In this document: positions 36,431 to 45,813 of the stretch, piece after piece
Layout: the number at the start of each line of letters is the position of its first letter
How positions within the stretch are numbered: the first letter of the stretch is position 1
Source of the DNA: Pedobacter panaciterrae
Lineage (GTDB): Bacteria > Bacteroidota > Bacteroidia > Sphingobacteriales > Sphingobacteriaceae
NCBI RefSeq assembly: GCF_013204795.1
Contig: NZ_JABMKW010000017.1
Coordinates: 806,001-870,000, forward strand
Direction: 5' to 3'
Length of the DNA: 64,000 nucleotides
Translations under genes and position numbers: made by a program
The notes under the pieces: generated by a model
The model's database searches: none
The model's input: only the letters and a program-made list of their open reading frames with translations
What the model was told of the DNA's origin: nothing

Positions 36431-37561
36431 ATGAAGAGAATTTCCCTGTGCACCGTATTTGTTTTAATAGCCCTAAGTTCAATGGCGCAAAAGAAACTAA
36501 TAGAGCGCTATCTATCTAATAAAACAGATTCCTCACGCAGGCCTAGTTTTATGCCCGTTCCGGTTTTTAGATATACACAAGAAATAGGCCTTGAATTTGG
36601 CATTGGTGCACTCTATTCTACTTATCTAGACAGGAAAGACCTTACAAATCGCAGTTCAAATTTTTCAACTGTGCTTTCTGCATCTACTAAGGGCCAATAT
36701 AACATCTCCTTGAAAGGAGATGTTTGGACAAAACAAAACACGCATCACTACATTGCTGAAGTGCGCTTTAAAAGAATGCCCTTCGATTTTTATGGTGTAG
36801 GCAATGAAACTCTTGAGGCAAACGAAGACAGACTCATTCAAGGCTATGTTAAAGTTGGCCTAGAAGCCGAAAAATTACTCCTACCTCATATGTACAGTGG
36901 TTTATCTCTTGGCTTTGAAAACTATCATTTTACCGATAAAGAAGTGGGAGGCATTTTTACCACCGACCAAACACTAATCCACAAAATAGGAGGTTCTGTA
37001 TTCTATGCAGGAATTTCCCAGACATATGACACCAGAAATTCTAACAACTATACAACCAAAGGCTTTTACGGAAAGGTAACCTATCAATATGCACCAGACT
37101 TTTGGGGAGGAGAGAATTTCACAGGAAGTTTAATAAAAGCCAATGTTCGCAATTTTTGGTCCTTATCGCCCAAATTTGTCATCGGGGTAAATGGATTATT
37201 CCACTCTGTGCAAGGCAAGAACACCCCCTTCTACTTATTACAACAAATGGGTAACGACGAAATAATGAGGGGCTACTATACCGGGCGATACAGAGAAAGG
37301 AATTTACTTGCCGCCCAGGCAGAGTTACGCTATCGTTACAACAACAGGTTTGGCGCTGTCATATTTGGTGGCGCAGGACAAGTATTTGATAATGGCGACC
37401 TATCCATCAAAAGTTTTAAACCTTCATATGGAGCTGGTGGGCGTTACTTCTTTGATCCTGAAAAAGGATTAAGTGTACGCGTTGATTATGGTATTGGCGA
37501 AAAACGCGCAAATGAAAAACGCCAAACCGGTTTTTACATCAGTTTAGCTGAAGCATTTTAA
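36431..37561 (+). CDS. Outer-membrane barrel protein, BamA/TamA (D15 surface antigen) family
   Basis: A 376-residue protein with a signal peptide (ISLCTVFVLIALSSMAQ). The remainder is rich in alternating aromatic and glycine strands typical of a 16-strand barrel, such as FYGVGNETLE and GISQTYDTRNSNNYTTKGFYGKV. The RGYYTGRYRERN region resembles the conserved RGY/F motif of lid loop 6 in the D15 family. No POTRA domains are visible, so it is a barrel-only member. It overlaps the converging methyltransferase gene by 4 nt. Confidence 0.8.
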   Translation: MKRISLCTVFVLIALSSMAQKKLIERYLSNKTDSSRRPSFMPVPVFRYTQEIGLEFGIGALYSTYLDRKDLTNRSSNFSTVLSASTKGQYNISLKGDVWTKQNTHHYIAEVRFKRMPFDFYGVGNETLEANEDRLIQGYVKVGLEAEKLLLPHMYSGLSLGFENYHFTDKEVGGIFTTDQTLIHKIGGSVFYAGISQTYDTRNSNNYTTKGFYGKVTYQYAPDFWGGENFTGSLIKANVRNFWSLSPKFVIGVNGLFHSVQGKNTPFYLLQQMGNDEIMRGYYTGRYRERNLLAAQAELRYRYNNRFGAVIFGGAGQVFDNGDLSIKSFKPSYGAGGRYFFDPEKGLSVRVDYGIGEKRANEKRQTGFYISLAEAF

Positions 37562-38340
37562 AACTTTATCTTAAAGTGCTCCTTAGCCTGTCCTTTTCTA
37601 AAATAAACCAACCCTATCCAAAACAAATCAATTGTAACAACAACCTCCGGGTGATTCTTAATTTCTTGCCAGGCTTCCTTCATTCCTTTACTCCAATATA
37701 TATCATCAAATATGAGCAGGGAGTTTTCATGAATCTTAGGTAAGCACCAATTGAAATAATTTAATGTAGCCTCTTTTCTATGATTACCATCAATGTAAAC
37801 AAAATCAAGCTTTTCTGCTTTAGCTATAACGTCAGGAAGTAATACATCAAAATTTCCAACCTGCAATTCAACATTTTCAAGATCCAGTTCTTTAAAATTA
37901 TTATGCGCAACTTTTGCAGTTTCCGGACAACCCTCAATTGTAATAACATCTGCTTCAGGACAAGCTTTCGATAAATAAGCCGTAGTTATGCCTAAACAAG
38001 TACCAAGTTCAATAATAGTTTTAGGATTATTATCTTTTGCTAAACGATAAATCAATTGAGCCAAAGCAGGATTCTTCAATGCGTTCTTCGCAATCTGACT
38101 TACCTTCTTTGTTCGGTTCTTATTTAAATGAGAACCTGCACCCAGATCGGTCACAGTTACTAATGAATCGTCATTGAAAAGTTTTTTTCTCTGCGCTTCA
38201 ATGCTTTTATATTCACTTTTAGACTTAAAATCGTAAATTACCTCATCCGTAAGTTTATAAACAAATGGGGAATGGGTACCATGCCTGCTTTTTGAGGTAA
38301 AGCGATGCTTCAGATAATCACTGATAAAGTTAAAAACCAT
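37558..38340 (-). CDS. Class I SAM-dependent methyltransferase (O-methyltransferase-like)
   Basis: About 260 residues with an AdoMet-binding Rossmann fold. KTIIELGTCLGITTAYL is motif I, VITIEGCPE follows, and FVYIDGNHRK plus LIFDDIYWS are the later motifs of O-methyltransferases acting on small substrates. I choose the ATG at 38340 because a TAnnTTTG -7 box at 38346-38353 would lie inside the coding sequence if the more upstream ATG at 38358 were used. The substrate is unknown. The neighbours are divergent (SirB1-like) and convergent (barrel). Confidence 0.8.
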   Translation of the reverse strand: MVFNFISDYLKHRFTSKSRHGTHSPFVYKLTDEVIYDFKSKSEYKSIEAQRKKLFNDDSLVTVTDLGAGSHLNKNRTKKVSQIAKNALKNPALAQLIYRLAKDNNPKTIIELGTCLGITTAYLSKACPEADVITIEGCPETAKVAHNNFKELDLENVELQVGNFDVLLPDVIAKAEKLDFVYIDGNHRKEATLNYFNWCLPKIHENSLLIFDDIYWSKGMKEAWQEIKNHPEVVVTIDLFWIGLVYFRKGQAKEHFKIKF

Positions 38341-38345
38341 AGCCG

Positions 38346-38353
38346 CAAAAATA
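38346..38353 (-). promoter_or_regulatory. Candidate -7 box of the methyltransferase gene
   Basis: TATTTTTG on the minus strand inside a 16-mer identical to that at the deoxyhypusine-synthase-like promoter. It ends 5 nt before the ATG at 38340, implying a very short or absent leader. Confidence 0.4.
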
Positions 38354-38375
38354 GGCATTCAAATTTGTATGTTTA

Positions 38376-39245
38376 ATGGAAAACATTAAAGAAATAACTG
38401 CTTTAGTAAAACTTCTTGATGATCCCGATCAGGAAATCTATCAACACGTTGAGGGACGACTGCTTGAATATGGCAATGAAGTCATTGACTACCTTGAAAA
38501 TGCCTGGGAACATTCATTAGATTCTTTGCTTCAACAAAGGATAGAAAATATTGTACATAAGATACAGTTTTCAAATGTCAAGGAAGATCTTAATTTATGG
38601 TATCAAAGCGGAGCATTTGATCTGTTACAAGGGGCCTTAGTCATTAACCGCTATCAATATCCTGATCTTGATGAGGATAAGGTGATTCTTCAGATTGAAG
38701 AAATCAAAAGAGAAATCTGGTTAGGATTGCAATACGAAATGAGTTCTATTGAAAAGATAAAACTCATCAACCATATCTTTTATAACATTTACGGCTTTAG
38801 TGGAAATACAAAAAACCACCACGACCCACAGAATTCATATATAAACCAAGTACTGGAAAGTAAAAAAGGCAATCAGATTTCGCTTGCCATCATCTATTCT
38901 ACACTTGCGCAAAAACTGGATATCCCTGTATATGGCGTAAACCTGCCTCAGCATTTTATTTTAGGATATATAGACGAAAGTAAGCGCGAAGAACAGGAAT
39001 TTGGAGTTCTTTTTTACATTAACGCATTTAACAAGGGGGCCATATTTGGTAAACACGACGTTGATCAGTTTCTCCGACAGCTAAACCTCGACCCTCTTCC
39101 AGGATTTTACGCACCCTGCAGCAACGTAGAGATCATCAGGCGTGTTATCCGCAACCTGATATCTGCTTATGAGAATCTGGGTTCAAAAGAAAAGGTTGAA
39201 GAGCTTAAGGAATTACAGGATATTCTGGCAAATACTGAGCTTTAA
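38376..39245 (+). CDS. SirB1-like transglutaminase-fold protein
   Basis: A 289-residue cytoplasmic protein with an N-terminal helical part and a C-terminal SirB1/transglutaminase-like domain. The segment KGNQISLAIIYSTLAQKLDIPVYGVNLPQHFILGY is the family signature, followed by YINAFNKG. The expected protease-type cysteine is not obvious, as in SirB1 proteins generally. Function is unknown; in other bacteria such genes lie near prfA/prmC. The next gene is convergent, 1 nt away. Confidence 0.8.
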   Translation: MENIKEITALVKLLDDPDQEIYQHVEGRLLEYGNEVIDYLENAWEHSLDSLLQQRIENIVHKIQFSNVKEDLNLWYQSGAFDLLQGALVINRYQYPDLDEDKVILQIEEIKREIWLGLQYEMSSIEKIKLINHIFYNIYGFSGNTKNHHDPQNSYINQVLESKKGNQISLAIIYSTLAQKLDIPVYGVNLPQHFILGYIDESKREEQEFGVLFYINAFNKGAIFGKHDVDQFLRQLNLDPLPGFYAPCSNVEIIRRVIRNLISAYENLGSKEKVEELKELQDILANTEL

Positions 39246-39246
39246 A

Positions 39247-40161
39247 TTATAGAAACTTATTACTTTTCATCCAATTCGTCAGCCGCTCAAACCAGTCGTC
39301 TGATGTGGTTTTGTTATTCAAACCAAAACCATGTCCGCCACCTTGATATAAATGCATCTCTGCCTTAACCTTGTTAGCCACCAATGCCTGATTAAAAATA
39401 ATACTATTTTGTACCGGCACACCGTTATCATCATTAGCATGAACTAAAAATGTTGGTGGTGTTTGTGGCGTTACATGTTTCTCATTGGAAAAATATTCTT
39501 TTTGTGCCTGCGTTGCATTAGCACCTGCCAGATTATTTGCAGAACCTGTATGTGGTGATTCAATAAATGAAATAACCGGATAAATTAAGATAGAAAAATC
39601 TGGTCTCAGGCTAAGCTTCTCTTTATTCTCAATTTTCACATCATTGTAGTGAACTGTTAATGTCGAAGCAAGGTGGCCACCTGCAGAAAAGCCCATAATA
39701 CCAATTTTTGCTGGATCAACGTTCCATTTCTTAGCTTGCCCCCTTACCAGATAGATAGCCTGTTCTGCATCCAGCAATGGCCCAAATGATTTATCAACCA
39801 TTATTGCATCATTAGGTAAGCGATACTTCAGCACAAATGCAGCTACACCTATATCATTAAATCGCTTTGCAACATTATACCCCTCATGATTAATAGCCAA
39901 AATACCATAGCCCCCGCCCGGGCAAATGATAACAGCTGCTCCAGTAGCCTTTTCCTTTGAAGGTAAAAATACAGTAAGCGTTGGTTCAGATACTTTACTG
40001 ATCCGTATAATTCCGTCATCTCCAACAGGAGCGGTCTCTTTAAAATCTGCAGGTGCTGGTTTTGATCCCGGTATTACGCCGGGATATAATTTAACTATTT
40101 CCTGAGCATTCAAATTAGCTGTACACATCAGTATCATTAATAACGAGGTAAAATATTTCAT
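39247..40161 (-). CDS. Secreted alpha/beta-hydrolase (esterase/acetylxylan esterase-like)
   Basis: A 304-residue enzyme with a signal peptide (MKYFTSLLMILMCTANLNAQ). It has the oxyanion motif PGGGY, the nucleophile elbow GFSAGG with Ser, the acid in HANDDNGVP and the histidine in GGGHGF. These features match feruloyl/acetyl esterases of the BD-FAE type that release acyl groups from plant polysaccharides. No glycoside hydrolase is adjacent, so the substrate is inferred only from the family. It lies 2 nt from the prfB stop. Confidence 0.85.
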   Translation of the reverse strand: MKYFTSLLMILMCTANLNAQEIVKLYPGVIPGSKPAPADFKETAPVGDDGIIRISKVSEPTLTVFLPSKEKATGAAVIICPGGGYGILAINHEGYNVAKRFNDIGVAAFVLKYRLPNDAIMVDKSFGPLLDAEQAIYLVRGQAKKWNVDPAKIGIMGFSAGGHLASTLTVHYNDVKIENKEKLSLRPDFSILIYPVISFIESPHTGSANNLAGANATQAQKEYFSNEKHVTPQTPPTFLVHANDDNGVPVQNSIIFNQALVANKVKAEMHLYQGGGHGFGLNNKTTSDDWFERLTNWMKSNKFL

Positions 40162-40163
40162 CT

Positions 40164-41238
40164 TTAAAATTCCATTAAGTATGCTTTTAAAAAGTTGTTT
40201 ATATCCCCATCCAGCACAGCCTGCGGGTTTGAGGTTTGGTAATTGGTCCGATGATCCTTCACCCTCCTGTCATCCAGCACATAACTCCTGATCTGCGAGC
40301 CCCACTCTATCTTTTTCTTACTTCCTTCTACCAAGGCTGTAGCTTCCATACGCTTGCGCATCTCGATCTCGTAAAGTTGCGATTTCAATAAGCGAATAGC
40401 ATTTTCTTTATTCTGAAGCTGTGAACGCGACTCCTGATTCTTAATAATGATTCCCGAAGGTTTATGATATAAACGAACTGCAGTTTCTACCTTGTTTACA
40501 TTCTGGCCCCCGGCACCACCCGACCGGAACGTTTCAAACTCTATCTCCGAATCCTTTACTTCAATTTCTATGGTGTCATCAACCAGTGGATATACATAAA
40601 CCGAGGCAAAAGAAGTATGTCTTCTCGCATTGGAATCAAATGGAGAGATTCTGACAAGGCGATGTACCCCATTTTCTCCCTTTAAGTACCCATAGGCGAA
40701 TTCACCCGAGATTTCAATTGTAACTGTTTTAACACCCGCTACCTCACCTTCCTGGTAATCCTGCTCACTTACCTTGTATCCATTTTTCTCAGCCCACATT
40801 AAGTACATACGCATTAACATATAAGCCCAATCGCAGCTTTCTGTACCTCCGGCACCCGCGGTAATCTGCATTACTGCATTCAGCTGATCTTCTTTGGTTT
40901 TGAGCATATTTTTCAGCTCCAGATCTTCTATGGCATTTACACAGAGATCAAACTGTTCCTGCATTTCTGCTTCAGTGGCATCTCCGCTCTGCCAGAAGTC
41001 GAAAAGCACTTGGGTATCTTCCATCAGGCTGTTGGCGTGCTGCCAGCCATCAGTCCACACTTTTTTCGAATTGATTTCAGCAATATGTTTTTCTGCTTTC
41101 TTTGGGTCGTCCCAAAAATTTGGTTGCAGGGTAAGCTCCTGCTCAATACGAATATCTTCTAATCGGTTTTCAACGTCAAAGGTACCTCCTCAGCGACGCT
41201 ACTCTGTCCCTTAAATCCTGAATTTGTTCTTTAGTCAT
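40164..41238 (-). CDS. prfB: Peptide chain release factor 2 with programmed +1 frameshift
   Basis: The first 20 codons start at an ATG at 41238 ([20 protein letters not shown]) and run into an in-frame TGA at 41176-41178. An internal Shine-Dalgarno-like AGGAGG precedes CTT TGA C, the classic RF2 autoregulatory slip site. Shifting +1 at CTT-T gives GAC and opens the remaining 337 codons to the stop at 40164. The product has the family anticodon tripeptide region and the GGQ motif ([19 protein letters not shown]). It recognises UGA/UAA stops. The 357-residue size is normal. Confidence 0.95.
41176..41190 (-). promoter_or_regulatory. prfB programmed +1 frameshift site
   Basis: Minus-strand reading is AGGAGG TAC CTT TGA C. 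The in-frame TGA and the SD-like AGGAGG 3 nt upstream of CTT are the two essential elements of the RF2 autoregulation switch: when RF2 is scarce, ribosomes slip on CTT and read on. Confidence 0.95.
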
Positions 41239-41315
41239 AATCACAAATATATAATATAAAACACAAATGGCTACTTAAACAATGTTTAAATAGCCATTTG
41301 TGAAAAGAGGGAGAA

Positions 41316-41819
41316 TTAATTAAAAAGCCCCTTTAGTTTATCTACAATTCCATCTCCTTTACCCTCTGCCCCAGTCGCACCATCATTATTTCCTGTAAAC
41401 ATTCCTGTAATATCCGACAGATCGAATTTACCATCCGGCCCTGCAAGGTTACCTAATACGTCTTTAATATTAAATGAACTATCATTTGGATCGTTAGTTT
41501 TATTTACAAATTTTTCCATTATTGTAGGAATAATAGAAGCAGCAATACTTTTTGCAGATTCCATGTTGATACCCAACCCCGCCAGTTTTTCTGTAAAACC
41601 GGATGACGCCTGATCAACAACTGAACCTGTACCTCCATTTTTAAACGTATCTACTAAACCTCCAATATCTCCTGATGACAGCTTTTCTTTAAGCGCATCA
41701 ATAATAGAACCTGATGCGGCTTCAATTGCTGCGTCATTTTGCTCATTCGGAACTGCACTATTATTCACAATAGCGTCCTGAACATTTTCTGTTACCAATT
41801 GTTTTAAATTTTCAATCAT
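41316..41819 (-). CDS. DUF937-like protein
   Basis: A 167-residue soluble protein rich in Gly, Asp and Asn with repeated SG, DI and GL segments. It resembles DUF937/YidB-like proteins of unknown function. It has no signal peptide, and its C-terminus is low-complexity and acidic (GNNDGATGAEGKGDG). It is flanked by prfB (same strand, upstream region 41239-41315) and divergent pgi. The assignment is weak. Confidence 0.55.
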   Translation of the reverse strand: MIENLKQLVTENVQDAIVNNSAVPNEQNDAAIEAASGSIIDALKEKLSSGDIGGLVDTFKNGGTGSVVDQASSGFTEKLAGLGINMESAKSIAASIIPTIMEKFVNKTNDPNDSSFNIKDVLGNLAGPDGKFDLSDITGMFTGNNDGATGAEGKGDGIVDKLKGLFN

Positions 41820-41941
41820 AGCTAGTTTTTTTATGGCAATGGATTGCCTATTATATTTAAATATAGCTAAAATAATTCTCTTGTATGAACTTCCGATGAA
41901 ACTATGTTTATCATTAAAATATTAAATCTCTGCAATCAAAT

Positions 41942-41971
41942 TTTGTGAAATAAAATAAACCGCTACATTTA
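41942..41971 (+). promoter_or_regulatory. Candidate pgi promoter
   Basis: TTTG (41942-41945) and, after 18 nt, TACATTTA (41964-41971), a TAnnTTTG -7 box with one mismatch. It ends 17 nt before the pgi ATG at 41989. Confidence 0.45.
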
Positions 41972-41988
41972 CAAAAACACTAATTATT

Positions 41989-43638
41989 ATGCTTCCAACA
42001 GTAAACTTTACAGAAACCGCCGCTTACAAATACCTGGCCGACCACTTTATTAACATCAATGAAAAAAGCTTAAAACAGCTATTTGCAGAAGATGAAGGCC
42101 GATTTGAGAAATTCTCCTTAATATTTGAAGATATCTTGGTCGACTATTCGAAGAACCGAATTGACGATACCACTATAGCTCTGCTCATTCAATTAGCCAG
42201 AGAATGCAAATTAGATGAAGCAATAAAGGCAATGTTTAGTGGAGATAAAATTAACCAGACAGAGGGCAGACAAGTATTGCACATCGCATTACGCGAACCT
42301 GCCGACGGTGAAATTTTAGTAGATGGCAAAAACGTTGTTAAGGACGTCCATCAGGTGCTTTCAAAAATGGAAAAATTCAGTAATGCCATCATTTCCGGAA
42401 GCTGGAAAGGCTATACTGGCAAAGCGATAACTGATGTTGTTAATATTGGTATCGGAGGTTCTGATTTAGGCCCTGTAATGGTTACCGAAGCTTTAAAGGC
42501 ATACAAAAATCATTTAAACATGCATTTTGTATCAAATATAGATGGCACCCACATTGCAGAAACTTTAAAACAGGTTAATCCTGAGACTACATTGTTCCTG
42601 ATTGCCTCAAAAACGTTTACTACGCAGGAAACCATGACCAATGCAAATACTGCAAGAAGCTGGTTTCTGGAAAAAGGTGCAAAAGCTAATGACATTGCAA
42701 AACACTTTGCTGCCTTATCAACCAATGCAAAAGACGTTTCTGCTTTTGGAATTGATACTGAAAACATGTTCGAATTCTGGGATTGGGTTGGTGGAAGATA
42801 TTCTCTATGGAGTGCAATCGGATTACCAATTTCATTGAGTATAGGTTTCGATAACTTTAAACAATTATTAGCTGGAGCACATTCCGCAGATCAACATTTT
42901 GAAACTTCAGAATTTGAGATCAATATCCCCGTTTTATTAGGTCTTATAGGCGTTTGGTATATCAACTTCTTTAATGCCGAAACTCAGGCCATTTTACCTT
43001 ACGATCAATACATGCACCGCTTTGCGGCTTATTTCCAACAAGGCGATATGGAAAGTAACGGTAAACATGTAGATCGAAATGGAAATGATGTAAACTATGA
43101 AACCGGCCCAATCATTTGGGGTGAGCCTGGTACGAACGGTCAGCATGCCTTTTATCAATTAATACACCAGGGAACACGCTTAATCCCTTGCGATTTTATT
43201 GCCCCTGCACAAAGTTTAAACCCTATCGGCGATCATCATCCAATTCTTTTATCGAATTTCTTTGCTCAAACAGAAGCTTTAATGAATGGAAAAACCAAAG
43301 AGCAGGTAGTTTCAGAACTTAAAAAAGAAGGTAAGTCAGACGAAGAGATTGACAAACTGGCGCCATTTAAAGTATTTGAAGGTAACAGACCGACCAACTC
43401 TATCTTATTAAAGAAAGTTACGCCATTTAGCTTAGGAAGTCTTATAGCTATTTATGAGCATAAGATCTTTGTACAAGGCATTATATGGAACATCTTCAGC
43501 TTTGATCAGTGGGGTGTTGAGCTTGGTAAACAATTAGCAAAAAGTATTTTACCTGAACTGCAAGACAATAATGATGTTTCTTCTCATGATGGATCTACAA
43601 ACGGATTGATCAATCAATACAAAGCCTGGAGAAGTTAA
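41989..43638 (+). CDS. pgi: Glucose-6-phosphate isomerase
   Basis: A 549-residue enzyme that interconverts glucose-6-phosphate and fructose-6-phosphate. The signature [17 protein letters not shown] and the second signature around [22 protein letters not shown] are present, as are SNIDGTH and the C-terminal [10 protein letters not shown]. The length is normal for the long, E. coli-type family. Its own promoter lies upstream and it is followed by a structured gap. Confidence 0.96.
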   Translation: MLPTVNFTETAAYKYLADHFININEKSLKQLFAEDEGRFEKFSLIFEDILVDYSKNRIDDTTIALLIQLARECKLDEAIKAMFSGDKINQTEGRQVLHIALREPADGEILVDGKNVVKDVHQVLSKMEKFSNAIISGSWKGYTGKAITDVVNIGIGGSDLGPVMVTEALKAYKNHLNMHFVSNIDGTHIAETLKQVNPETTLFLIASKTFTTQETMTNANTARSWFLEKGAKANDIAKHFAALSTNAKDVSAFGIDTENMFEFWDWVGGRYSLWSAIGLPISLSIGFDNFKQLLAGAHSADQHFETSEFEINIPVLLGLIGVWYINFFNAETQAILPYDQYMHRFAAYFQQGDMESNGKHVDRNGNDVNYETGPIIWGEPGTNGQHAFYQLIHQGTRLIPCDFIAPAQSLNPIGDHHPILLSNFFAQTEALMNGKTKEQVVSELKKEGKSDEEIDKLAPFKVFEGNRPTNSILLKKVTPFSLGSLIAIYEHKIFVQGIIWNIFSFDQWGVELGKQLAKSILPELQDNNDVSSHDGSTNGLINQYKAWRS

Positions 43639-43670
43639 GTATTGAACACTTAGTTTGTGTATTTACTTAA

Positions 43671-43755
43671 ATGATCACATTAAACCTTTTAATGTTAATT
43701 TATTCTAACCCAACAGAGTAGCATGATCATATTTTATGATTAAAAAGGTTTAATG
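43671..43755 (+). other. Interlaced inverted repeats between pgi and the DUF4251 gene
   Basis: ATGATCA (43671-43677) pairs with TGATCAT (43724-43730), and CATTAAACCTTTTAAT (43678-43693) pairs with ATTAAAAAGGTTTAATG (43739-43755, one extra A). The order A-B-A'-B' would form a crossing, pseudoknot-like pair. It could be a regulatory leader of the next gene or chance. Confidence 0.35.
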
Positions 43756-43804
43756 CTATTTTATTTGTAAATTGAGATATAAAACACATTTAAAGTAAAT
43801 CATC

Positions 43805-44350
43805 ATGAAAACGCTTAAAAACACATTACTGTTGGTTATCATGTTCATCGCGATACAGGTTTCTGCCCAAACGGATAAAGAAACCACCGCAAAACTGGTA
43901 GAAGCCAAAACTTTGGTATTTAACGCTACAACAGCATTACCAATGGCAAATATGGATCTTAATAAGGTTCTCCAAAGATTTCCGGGAGGGCAGGGAAGCG
44001 GAGCAATTCAGCTTAGTGGATCCCAATATACGCTAACAATAGCTAAAGATAGTGTAGAAGCATATTTACCTTACTACGGCAGGGCATACAGTGCAAATTT
44101 AAATCCTAACGACTCAGGCATTAAATTTAAATCTAAAGATTTCACCTACAAAACCGAGAAAAGGAAAAAAGGTGGCTGGCTAATAACCATTAGACCAAAA
44201 GACACCAAAGATGTACAATCACTTACGCTAAGTGTTGGAGAAAAAGGATACGCAGTGCTTAACGTAACCAGTAACTACAGACAAGCCATTGCATTCAACG
44301 GCTTCATTAGCGAGCCCGTTGCAAAGTCTAATAATGCACCTGCTAAATAA
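43805..44350 (+). CDS. Exported DUF4251 family protein
   Basis: A 181-residue protein with a signal peptide (TLLLVIMFIAIQVSAQ) and a DUF4251 domain. Recognisable segments are VFNATTALPMANMDLNKVL, LPYYGRAYSANL and KRKKGGWLITI. The family is restricted to Bacteroidota and likely acts in the periplasm; its role is unknown. The product ends in an unstructured Asn/Lys tail. A terminator follows, shared with the converging gene. Confidence 0.85.
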   Translation: MKTLKNTLLLVIMFIAIQVSAQTDKETTAKLVEAKTLVFNATTALPMANMDLNKVLQRFPGGQGSGAIQLSGSQYTLTIAKDSVEAYLPYYGRAYSANLNPNDSGIKFKSKDFTYKTEKRKKGGWLITIRPKDTKDVQSLTLSVGEKGYAVLNVTSNYRQAIAFNGFISEPVAKSNNAPAK

Positions 44351-44356
44351 TTAAAG

Positions 44357-44394
44357 AATAGCGTTAGTTCTTTTTTACAGGAACTAACGCTATT
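44357..44394. terminator. Bidirectional hairpin between the DUF4251 and glutamine-cyclotransferase genes
   Basis: AATAGCGTTAGTTC (44357-44370) pairs perfectly with GAACTAACGCTATT (44381-44394) across a 10-nt loop. It overlaps the last codons of the minus-strand gene. Confidence 0.6.
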
Positions 44395-45470
44395 TCAAAT
44401 AACTTCGGCCATTTCTTTCCTGTAACAAATAGACGCTTATCTTGTTTATCCCAGGCTATACCGTTTAAAACATCATTTAAAATACTATCTTCTGTTTTAA
44501 AGTATCCCTTTGGCAACAATCCGCTCAAGTCTATTTTCTTCTCAACAATCCCTGTATTAGGGTCGATTACTACTAAATAATTGTATTGATAAATATTTGC
44601 GTAGATTTTTCCGTCTATATATTCAAGCTCATTAATAGAATCAACTGCCCCAAGGTTATCATAAACATCAATTACACGTTCATCTTTATAGGTATCCTTA
44701 TTCATGAAATAAAGTCGGTTTGTACCGTCAGACATGATCAACTGCTTACCATCATAACATAAACCCCAACCCTCTCTGCTGGTTTGATAAGGAAATGTTC
44801 CAATTTGTTTAAAGGTCTTGGCATCATATACAAACCCGGAATTCGCTTTGTAGGTTAACATTACAATCTTATCGTCTACAAGTGTAGATCCTTCTCCAAA
44901 ATATTGCTTGTCAAGATCTATCTTTTGCACAGCCTTGCCAGTTGCTAAATCTACCCATCTTAATGTCGAGAAACCGTTCTCACCAGTACTTTCCAGTAAT
45001 CTCCCATTATGGTATTCCAGTCCCTGAGTATATGATGAAGTATCGTGCGGATAAGTCTTAACAATTTTATAAGTTAGCAGCTCAGGGTTTAATCCCGACC
45101 TTAACACAATATTAATTGTCGAAGTATCTTTTTTACTCCCGTCATCAGTTATTGCTGTAATTATCTTATATCCTACGGCCAGTCCTTTTGTTTTTATACT
45201 TATGGCCTCTGTGCCGTTCTTTGTTTCAACAGTTTTACCATCTACCTGGTAAGTAACTGATTTAATCTGGTTGTCTTTTGGAACATCGAGTTCCACTTTT
45301 ACCTCATCACCCAAACCAAACATTTGCCCTTGTTCGGGTGCTTTAAACCCAACTACAGAAACAGAAGGTTCATTCTTACAAGAAAAGATAAATGAAACGC
45401 TAAATAGTAGAGAAAGGATTGGTATTACCTTAAAGAAATTGGTGTTATTTTTAACTTGGCCAGAATGCAT
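44364..45470 (-). CDS. Glutamine cyclotransferase-like lipoprotein
   Basis: I use the ATG at 45470 (MHSGQVKNNTN...), since the longer reading to 45542 starts with a poor sequence and would overlap yraN more. The product has a lipoprotein-type signal (FIFSC), a short Ig-like part (about 40-130) and a five-bladed beta-propeller of the glutaminyl cyclotransferase family (PF05096). YTQGLEYHNGRLLESTGENG and the FEIALVPVKK end are typical. The family forms N-terminal pyroglutamate. It overlaps yraN by 20 nt. Confidence 0.8.
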   Translation of the reverse strand: MHSGQVKNNTNFFKVIPILSLLFSVSFIFSCKNEPSVSVVGFKAPEQGQMFGLGDEVKVELDVPKDNQIKSVTYQVDGKTVETKNGTEAISIKTKGLAVGYKIITAITDDGSKKDTSTINIVLRSGLNPELLTYKIVKTYPHDTSSYTQGLEYHNGRLLESTGENGFSTLRWVDLATGKAVQKIDLDKQYFGEGSTLVDDKIVMLTYKANSGFVYDAKTFKQIGTFPYQTSREGWGLCYDGKQLIMSDGTNRLYFMNKDTYKDERVIDVYDNLGAVDSINELEYIDGKIYANIYQYNYLVVIDPNTGIVEKKIDLSGLLPKGYFKTEDSILNDVLNGIAWDKQDKRLFVTGKKWPKLFEIALVPVKKN

Positions 45471-45813
45471 CTTCAATATGATTAATTTTATAAAGGTGTT
45501 TATTTTCAAAAACAATTGCAATAATATCGAAACGAATTTCACCTTGGTTGTTATTCATTTCAATGTAGGCAGATGAAGCATACTCAAGTTGTCTTTCCTT
45601 CTTAATGCTTACAAAATCTTCAGGCTCACCATAATCTGTCGAACTTCTTGTTTTTACTTCAACAAAAATTATTGTCCCTTCCTCATTAGCTATAACGTCA
45701 ACCTCCGCTCTACCGTACATCCAGTTCATTTTTAGTATCCGATAACCCAGATTTTCTAAATACTCTTTAGCAATATCTTCTCCTCGTTTACCTAAATCGT
45801 TGTGACTGGCCAT
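45451..45813 (-). CDS. yraN: YraN family putative endonuclease-like protein (UPF0102)
   Basis: A 120-residue protein with a restriction-endonuclease-like fold. The conserved GEDIAKEYLENLGY, then the NWMYGRAEVDVIA and IIFVEVKTRSS motif (the D-ExK type) are all present. Its precise activity is unknown. The start overlaps the dnaG stop by one base (TAATG), indicating translational coupling. Confidence 0.9.
   Translation of the reverse strand: MASHNDLGKRGEDIAKEYLENLGYRILKMNWMYGRAEVDVIANEEGTIIFVEVKTRSSTDYGEPEDFVSIKKERQLEYASSAYIEMNNNQGEIRFDIIAIVFENKHLYKINHIEDAFWPS

Noticed and set aside
40164..41060. prfB as a short ORF starting at 41060 and an apparently disrupted upstream region
   Set aside because: The upstream part is the programmed frameshift leader; the full gene starts at 41238.
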